A stretch of DNA of 64,000 nucleotides from Chromatiales bacterium (lineage in GTDB: Bacteria > Pseudomonadota > Gammaproteobacteria > Steroidobacterales > GCA-2729495): NCBI GenBank assembly GCA_016789885.1, contig JAEUPZ010000031.1, positions 62,001-126,000 of the forward strand, given 5' to 3'. Within the stretch, counting starts at the first letter, position 1. The number at the start of each line of letters is the position of its first letter. Positions 59,248 through 64,000 of the stretch are shown here, one piece after another. The notes under the pieces were generated by a model. That model was not told where the DNA came from and ran no database searches. It was given only the letters and a program-made list of their open reading frames with translations. Both the position numbers and the translations under genes were made by a program.

Positions 59248-60234
59248 GTGAGTCCCCCGGCCGCATACGGATGTACGGACGTGGGCGACTACCTGCGGGA
59301 GCTGGCGCCTGAAGGCGTGCTCTACATTCCGAACCCCGGAAACGGTGGTGACTCCTTCATCGCTGCCGCCACGTTCCAGTACTTTCACCGGATCGGATTG
59401 TCGTTCGAAGTGGCCGGGCGGGATCTCGCCAGGACCGCGCCCGGTCGGGTGTGCGTCTATAGCGGCGGCGGCAACCTCATTGCCCCGGACTCACGGTCGG
59501 CCACGGTACTGCGAATGATTGCCCCCGTTGCGCGGGCGGTCGTCGTTCTGCCCCACACGATCACGAACGTCGACGAGCTGCTCCGTGACCTGCCAGAGTC
59601 GTGCCACCTGTTCTGTCGTGAGCTAACCAGCTACGACTATGCAAGGCGCGCCTCCCGCCGGGCGAAAGTCCTTCTGGCCGAGGATATGGCGTTTCGCGCG
59701 GATGTCGATGAGCTCAGGCGGCGCTCGGTCGCCGTGGGAATCGTATCGGTAACCGGTGAGTTGGCCCTCCGTGTCCTCGGCGGCACTGCTGCCGCTCCGC
59801 CCGGCCGTGCGGTGTGGCGCGTGTGGTGTCTGCCTCGAATGCGAAGGGCATTGAAGCCTCCTGATGCGACAGGTGTCCTCAATTGCTTTCGCATCGATGC
59901 CGAACGTACAGATGCGCCACTTCCCGAGCGTAACGTTGACGTGTCTGACCTTGTTTCGTTCGGAACCGACACCGAGGCCCTGACCGCTCTGGGAGCAGCT
60001 GTATTCCTCGACTACATCGGGCGATTCCGCATTGTGCGCACGAACCGACTGCATGTGGCGATTGCTGCAGCGGTGCTAGGTCTTGAAGTAGAGTTCTTCT
60101 CCAACAACTACTACAAGAATCGGGCGATCTACGAGATGTCGATTGTTGGTCGTTTCCCGAAGGTTCGCTGGGTTGGGTCCGGCGATTACGGTGAGGGTGG
60201 TCGTGCCAAGGCGGCTGGCCTCTGTGGCGGGTAG
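59248..60234 (+). CDS. Polysaccharide pyruvyl transferase family protein
   Basis: A 328-residue protein whose motifs match pyruvyl transferases (CsaB/EpsI-like): PNPGNGGDSFIAAATFQYF, VYSGGGNLIAP, VLPHTI, CRELTSYDYARR, and RTNRLHVAIAAAVLGLEVEF followed by NNYYKNRAIYE. Such enzymes add pyruvate ketals to sugars using phosphoenolpyruvate. It starts at a GTG with no gap after the preceding stop. The second half becomes clearly less GC-rich, marking the start of a compositionally different stretch. Confidence 0.85.
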   Translation: MSPPAAYGCTDVGDYLRELAPEGVLYIPNPGNGGDSFIAAATFQYFHRIGLSFEVAGRDLARTAPGRVCVYSGGGNLIAPDSRSATVLRMIAPVARAVVVLPHTITNVDELLRDLPESCHLFCRELTSYDYARRASRRAKVLLAEDMAFRADVDELRRRSVAVGIVSVTGELALRVLGGTAAAPPGRAVWRVWCLPRMRRALKPPDATGVLNCFRIDAERTDAPLPERNVDVSDLVSFGTDTEALTALGAAVFLDYIGRFRIVRTNRLHVAIAAAVLGLEVEFFSNNYYKNRAIYEMSIVGRFPKVRWVGSGDYGEGGRAKAAGLCGG

Positions 60235-60245
60235 GAGGTGCTGCG

Positions 60246-61436
60246 ATGTCTTCACGGAAGGGTCCGATTCACCTTGAGGTCAGCCAGGCCGCCCATGGTG
60301 AGGGTACGCGTCGCGTGGTCCACCTTCGCGGTCTGTCTGCAGGCGCGGACGACACCGTTGACGTGTTCTACGATCTGATCGATGACGCCATCGTCCCTGT
60401 TCCGGCCCTTTTGGATGGTTTTGTGCTTGGCATCCTCTTCTATGCCATGCAGCACGGCCAGCCAATTCACGCACATGGGCGGCTAAGCCGACAGTTCTTG
60501 CGGAACGTGTTCGAGTACCAGAGTGTCTGGGCGGTATGGCGACCTGACCGGTACCAGCAGGTCGATATTGTTCCCGATGAGATTGACGATGAGTATCAGG
60601 TCCCGGCGCGAGGTACCGCCATAGCGACCTTCTCGGGGGGTGTCGATGGCACATTCACCGCCATTCGGCATAGTCAGGGACTGCTTGGTGAGGCGGGGTA
60701 TCCCCTTGGGGACGTTCTGCTGATTCATGGGTTTGACGTGCCACTGGATCGCCAACAGGCCTTCGACGATCTGTCGGCCAGGCTGAAGCCCGTCGTGGCT
60801 GGGCTGGGCCTTCGCCTTCACAGGCTGCGCACCAACCTCAAGAAGGCCGTTCGGCAAGGGTGGGAGCACAGCTTTGGCGCTCAAATGGCGAGTGCCCTGC
60901 ACAATTTCAGTCACGCGCACCGGTATGCGCTGTTCGGCAGCGGAGAGCCGTACCACGAGATCGTCTATCCCTGGGGCTCGACCCCCATCGCCGACCATCT
61001 CCTGAGTGGTTCGGCGATGCAGTTGGTCCACGATGGGGCTGCCTACAGTCGGACGGAGAAATGTGCGTTACTTGTGCAGTATCCACAGATACTCGGTGCA
61101 CTGCAGGTATGTTGGGAAGGGACGGATCGTTCGCACAACTGTGGGCGCTGTGAGAAGTGCATTCGTACGAAAATGAACCTGCTAGCTGTCGGTGCCATGG
61201 ATCCGGGCTGCTTTTCGCAGCCGCTCGAAATCAATGACGTGCTCAGGTTGCGCCCACAGAACCGCGTGCAGGTGGGTGAGCTCAAGAGTATCCTGAGCTA
61301 CGCAGGGAAGCACGGCCTGCAGGGGGCCTGGATTGACGCACTGGCGACTGTTGTGGCGCAGTTCGAGGGTGAGGCGCCAGTGAGTCGGCATCCCCGGTTC
61401 TTGCAGTCCCTTCGAGATCTCCTGCGCCGCCGGTAG
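60246..61436 (+). CDS. QueC-like PP-loop protein with a zinc-type cysteine cluster
   Basis: A 396-residue protein with no family I can name. The middle has a PP-loop-like ATP-binding motif, TFSGGVDGTFTAIRHS (residues 128-143, Gly replacing the last Ser of SGGxDS). Near residues 289-307 lies Cys-x9-Cys-x2-Cys-x2-Cys with an Arg two residues on (CWEGTDRSHNCGRCEKCIRT), a spacing close to the zinc site of QueC (7-cyano-7-deazaguanine synthase). The N-terminal 120 residues are unrelated to QueC. No other queuosine gene is nearby, so it is more likely an ATP-dependent amide- or nitrile-forming enzyme acting in the polysaccharide pathway (inference). Composition is lower in GC than the core, suggesting transfer. 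Confidence 0.65.
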   Translation: MSSRKGPIHLEVSQAAHGEGTRRVVHLRGLSAGADDTVDVFYDLIDDAIVPVPALLDGFVLGILFYAMQHGQPIHAHGRLSRQFLRNVFEYQSVWAVWRPDRYQQVDIVPDEIDDEYQVPARGTAIATFSGGVDGTFTAIRHSQGLLGEAGYPLGDVLLIHGFDVPLDRQQAFDDLSARLKPVVAGLGLRLHRLRTNLKKAVRQGWEHSFGAQMASALHNFSHAHRYALFGSGEPYHEIVYPWGSTPIADHLLSGSAMQLVHDGAAYSRTEKCALLVQYPQILGALQVCWEGTDRSHNCGRCEKCIRTKMNLLAVGAMDPGCFSQPLEINDVLRLRPQNRVQVGELKSILSYAGKHGLQGAWIDALATVVAQFEGEAPVSRHPRFLQSLRDLLRRR

Positions 61437-61447
61437 CGCCCGCGGCG

Positions 61448-62971
61448 CTATCCGCCCAGCGCCCAGCCCGGCATGCGGGCCTGCCATGCCCGGGGCAGCA
61501 GAACGAGCATGAGGTGCCGCTCGTGTCCGTCAGGGCCGGCAAACAGGCGCATCAGCACTGCGGTGGCCAGCAGGTAGCTGGTGCTGCCGGCAGCGCCCTT
61601 CACCACAAGCGACACGATGGCCGGCAGGGGCGGCGACAGTTCCCCGACGGCGACGATCGTCATCGCCATGACGACTCCTGCTGCCACCGGCCGCAGCAGG
61701 AACCGGAGGTCACGCGCTCCCGAGATGATCCTCGCGTAGCTGAGCAGGGCCAGCTGCAGGCCGCACATCAGGGTCGATAGCGTCAGTATCAGGGCGGCTA
61801 CCCCTGGCAGGCCGCCTGCCGCGTACGCGGGCAGCAACAGGACGAAGAAGGCCGCCGCCTGGGCGAAGGCGGCCATGGCCGTCATCCGCACGAGGCCCAG
61901 GCTGGTCAGCGCGATCGATGTCACGACGCGGACTGCACCAAAGACACCCGCTATGGCAAATACCTGCACGAACGCCGCGGCGGCGTCCCACTGCGGTCCC
62001 AGCAGCAGCCGGACCACTTCGGGTGCTGCCAGTGCCAGAACGATGCAGATGGGGGCGATGACGGCCAGCGTGCTTCCAAGGGTCTTGCGCACGGCGGCGG
62101 CGAAGCGGTCCGGGTCGTGATTGAGGCGGGACAGCGTCGGGAGCAGGGCGCGGCCGAGTGGCAGGGTGATCTCCGTGCTGGGCAGGGCGGCGGTCTCGCG
62201 GGCGATCGAGTACACGCCAAGGTCGGCTGCTCCGACCCGTCCGCCAAGTATGAGGCGATCCGACTGCCCGTAGAGGTAGTCGGCCAGCCCCTGCATGAAG
62301 TACCAGACGGAGAAGCCGAAGAACGAACGGGCCTGCCGCAGTGACCAGGCAGGCCGGCCCTTCGCCACGATGTAGCTCAGCACGGTCCAGGTGATGTACG
62401 TGGAGCAGATCGACAGGATGAGTGCCCAGTAGTTGCGTAGCCAGTAGGCGAGGGCAATGGCGAGCCCCACGGCAATGATCCGCGGGATGATGTTCAAGAT
62501 GAAGTCGGTGCGGAAGTCAAGCCGCTTCTGGAAGTCGATGACGTAGATGTTGGCGAAGCCGTTCAGGGCCGTGCAGGCAGCTATGCATAGCACGAGTGGG
62601 GTTATGCGCGCGTCCCCGTAGATCGACTCGGCGAAGGGAGCCACGATCGCCATGAGTCCGCCAAGCAGCAGTCCCTGCAGGACCTTGAGTGACCACGCTG
62701 TATCGTAGTCCTCCTTGGTGCAGTGCTGGTTGCGCAGCAGTGCCGCGTCGATGCCGAAGTTGGCCACGACCGTGAACAGGCCGGCCATGACCATGGCCAT
62801 GTTCATCACGCCATAGTCGGCGGGCGTCAGCAACCGGGCGCACACCGCGAGGTTGACGAAGCCGAGAACCTTGCTGGCCCAGCGGATGGCGACGGACCAC
62901 AGGGCGCCGCTCAGCAGGCGGCTGGCGAGGGGCGTCTCGGGAGCGGCCGGGGGGGTGACGTCGGTGGTCAC
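61448..62971 (-). CDS. Polysaccharide flippase (Wzx-like MOP family)
   Basis: A 507-residue polytopic membrane protein with about 12-14 hydrophobic segments. The N-terminus (RLLSGALWSVAIRWASKVLGFVNLAVCARLLTPADYGV) is the classic opening of Wzx/RfbX polysaccharide flippases. It would move lipid-linked repeat units across the inner membrane. It starts at a GTG overlapping the upstream gene stop (GTGA). It is convergent with the QueC-like gene, 11 bases apart. Confidence 0.9.
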   Translation of the reverse strand: MTTDVTPPAAPETPLASRLLSGALWSVAIRWASKVLGFVNLAVCARLLTPADYGVMNMAMVMAGLFTVVANFGIDAALLRNQHCTKEDYDTAWSLKVLQGLLLGGLMAIVAPFAESIYGDARITPLVLCIAACTALNGFANIYVIDFQKRLDFRTDFILNIIPRIIAVGLAIALAYWLRNYWALILSICSTYITWTVLSYIVAKGRPAWSLRQARSFFGFSVWYFMQGLADYLYGQSDRLILGGRVGAADLGVYSIARETAALPSTEITLPLGRALLPTLSRLNHDPDRFAAAVRKTLGSTLAVIAPICIVLALAAPEVVRLLLGPQWDAAAAFVQVFAIAGVFGAVRVVTSIALTSLGLVRMTAMAAFAQAAAFFVLLLPAYAAGGLPGVAALILTLSTLMCGLQLALLSYARIISGARDLRFLLRPVAAGVVMAMTIVAVGELSPPLPAIVSLVVKGAAGSTSYLLATAVLMRLFAGPDGHERHLMLVLLPRAWQARMPGWALGG

Positions 62972-63891
62972 GCGACGGAGCGGCGTGCCGGGCGCGGGTC
63001 GCGAAGCGCGGCGATGGCGGCCGTGCTCAGCCGGCGGTAGTGTCCGCCGTGGAAACGGTGGCTCCCCAGGAAATGCACCAGGGCTGCTCCGTCGAGGTCC
63101 ATCGGCGGAAAGAAATTCTTATAGCGGGACAGCGGCAGCGGTCGCGGGTCGTGGCCGTTGGCGAAGACGACGTTGGAGGCGACCTGCTCGGTGCCCCACT
63201 CGGCCCAGCGGGGCCCGATCAGGCCCGCCATGGTCTCCGACAGCCGCTCGACGAAGTCGCGGGTGAGGCCGCCGCGTGGAAAGCCCGTGAACCCGGAGCA
63301 GCCACGGATGTACCGCATGTCGGCGGCCGCCGGATGGTGGCGGAAGGCGCGTTCGGCCAGCAGCTGGATGTGGTCGCCGTCAATGGAGTCGGCAAAGGTG
63401 GCGGCATCGGTGAACGACACCACCGCCGGACCCTGCCGGCTGGTGATGGTGAAAGCGGCGTTGGCGTCGATCGCCTCAGCGACTTCGTCGAGCGACGATG
63501 CCGCCACGAGGTCGGCGTCCACCTGAACGACATAGCTGTCGCGGCTCAGGTCGAGGCAGGTCAGGAGCCGCTCCCAGGTGCCGCCGCGAGGCGTGCGACC
63601 CACGGGGACGTCATTGATATGGACGATCTGCGGATCATCCAGGTGGCGTCGCAGGACGTCGAGGTCTGCGGTCGTCAGCGACCCGTCGTCGATCACGGCG
63701 ACCCGACCCTTGCCCACGCGCTGCTGGATCGACTTCACGGCAACCAGGTACATCAGGACGTCGCGATGACACACCATGCTGGCGAAGACGATCGGGTCGC
63801 CCGTCGTGCGGATTGGCGGCGTGTCGAGGACGCCGTTGATCGCCCGGTTGTGCAGGCGTCGGCCGAGGTCGCTGCGCAGCTTGTCGAACAT
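62968..63891 (-). CDS. GT-A-like glycosyltransferase
   Basis: A 307-residue protein of glycosyltransferase-like architecture. The N-terminal IVFASMVCHRDVLMYLVAVKSIQQRVG and VAVIDDGSLT fit a nucleotide-sugar fold. YVVQVDADLVAAS holds a DxD metal site near residue 125. A Trp-containing acceptor region follows (GPRWAEWGTEQVASNVVFAN), and the C-terminus contains HFLGSHRFHGGHYRRLS. The family is not certain. Adjacent to the flippase with a GTGA overlap, so both are translated from one message and probably act on the same repeat unit. Confidence 0.65.
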   Translation of the reverse strand: MFDKLRSDLGRRLHNRAINGVLDTPPIRTTGDPIVFASMVCHRDVLMYLVAVKSIQQRVGKGRVAVIDDGSLTTADLDVLRRHLDDPQIVHINDVPVGRTPRGGTWERLLTCLDLSRDSYVVQVDADLVAASSLDEVAEAIDANAAFTITSRQGPAVVSFTDAATFADSIDGDHIQLLAERAFRHHPAAADMRYIRGCSGFTGFPRGGLTRDFVERLSETMAGLIGPRWAEWGTEQVASNVVFANGHDPRPLPLSRYKNFFPPMDLDGAALVHFLGSHRFHGGHYRRLSTAAIAALRDPRPARRSVA

Positions 63892-63915
63892 GGTGGGCGG
63901 GTCCGGATGACGGCG

Positions 63916-64000
63916 TCAGGTAAAGGCCTGGGCGGGCTCGGGGTGGCTCAGAAAACGGGTGGGGCTTGCCGTATAGCCGTAGGCTCCCGACTGGAAAACG
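63916..64000 (-). CDS. PLP-dependent decarboxylase, exosortase A-associated type (C-terminal 27 residues only)
   Basis: The window edge cuts into the 3' end of a minus-strand gene. The last 27 residues, including FQSGAYGYTASPTRFLSHP, match the C-terminus of fold-III PLP decarboxylases (LysA/ornithine-type), where a GAYG-x(3,4)-SP-x2-FL-x-HP pattern closes the active site. In exosortase A loci, a decarboxylase of this type accompanies an acyl-CoA ligase, the ACP and the two hydrolases seen at 45.2-47.1 kb. The gene ends 24 bases before the glycosyltransferase ATG, so it likely leads the same operon. Confidence 0.7.
   Translation of the reverse strand, partial: VFQSGAYGYTASPTRFLSHPEPAQAFT

Overview
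The window is GC-rich chromosomal DNA (about 67% G+C in a hand-counted core line) whose gene order and families point to a Gammaproteobacterium. Markers are the blocks fimV-truA-accD-folC-dedD-cvpA-purF, tig-clpP-clpX-lon-hupB-ppiD and yafS-like/rnhA/dnaQ. I cannot name the genus. No insertion sequence, prophage, CRISPR array, rRNA or replication origin was seen.

Left part (1-26.7 kb) is core genome. Minus strand: epmA (cut by the edge) and psd. Plus strand: prmB, aroC, asd, fimV, truA, accD, folC, dedD, cvpA, purF, then a receiver/Ser-Thr-kinase gene broken by an in-frame TAA. Minus strand again: lpxH, ppiA, folD. A tRNA array (Pro-TGG, Arg-TCT, His-GTG, Lys-CTT, Leu-TAG) leads into the protein quality-control block tig, clpP, clpX, lon, hupB, then tRNA-Val(TAC), tRNA-Asp(GTC) and ppiD.

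Between ppiD and fabI (26.8-29.4 kb) sits a compact accessory cassette: a 115-residue protein with a Tat-like leader and a low-complexity Thr/Gly-Lys segment, a PqqD-like protein, an HPr-kinase-like P-loop protein and a nucleotidyltransferase-like protein, the last three joined by 4-base start/stop overlaps. It resembles an HPr-rel-A type putative peptide-modification system and is the strongest candidate here for an undescribed system. fabI, a methyltransferase, rnhA and dnaQ follow.

From 32.4 kb to the right edge the window is an extracellular polysaccharide locus of the exosortase A (XrtA/PEP-CTERM) type. A sugar-nucleotide module (tviB-like dehydrogenase, UDP-glucuronate epimerase, pgi, ugd, manC) makes uronic-acid and GDP-mannose precursors. 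Then come a TPR protein, an acyltransferase-like protein, a methyltransferase, glycosyltransferases, an O-antigen-ligase-like protein, an acyl carrier protein with two exosortase-associated hydrolases, an asparagine-synthase-like amidotransferase, and the export set: Wza-like lipoprotein, chain-length protein, tyrosine kinase, outer-membrane protein, deacetylase, FemAB-like protein. More transferases, a pyruvyltransferase, an unusual QueC-like protein and a flippase follow. The last 85 bases encode the C-terminus of a PLP-dependent decarboxylase. No exosortase gene and no PEP-CTERM substrate is visible here; they may lie beyond the right edge or elsewhere.
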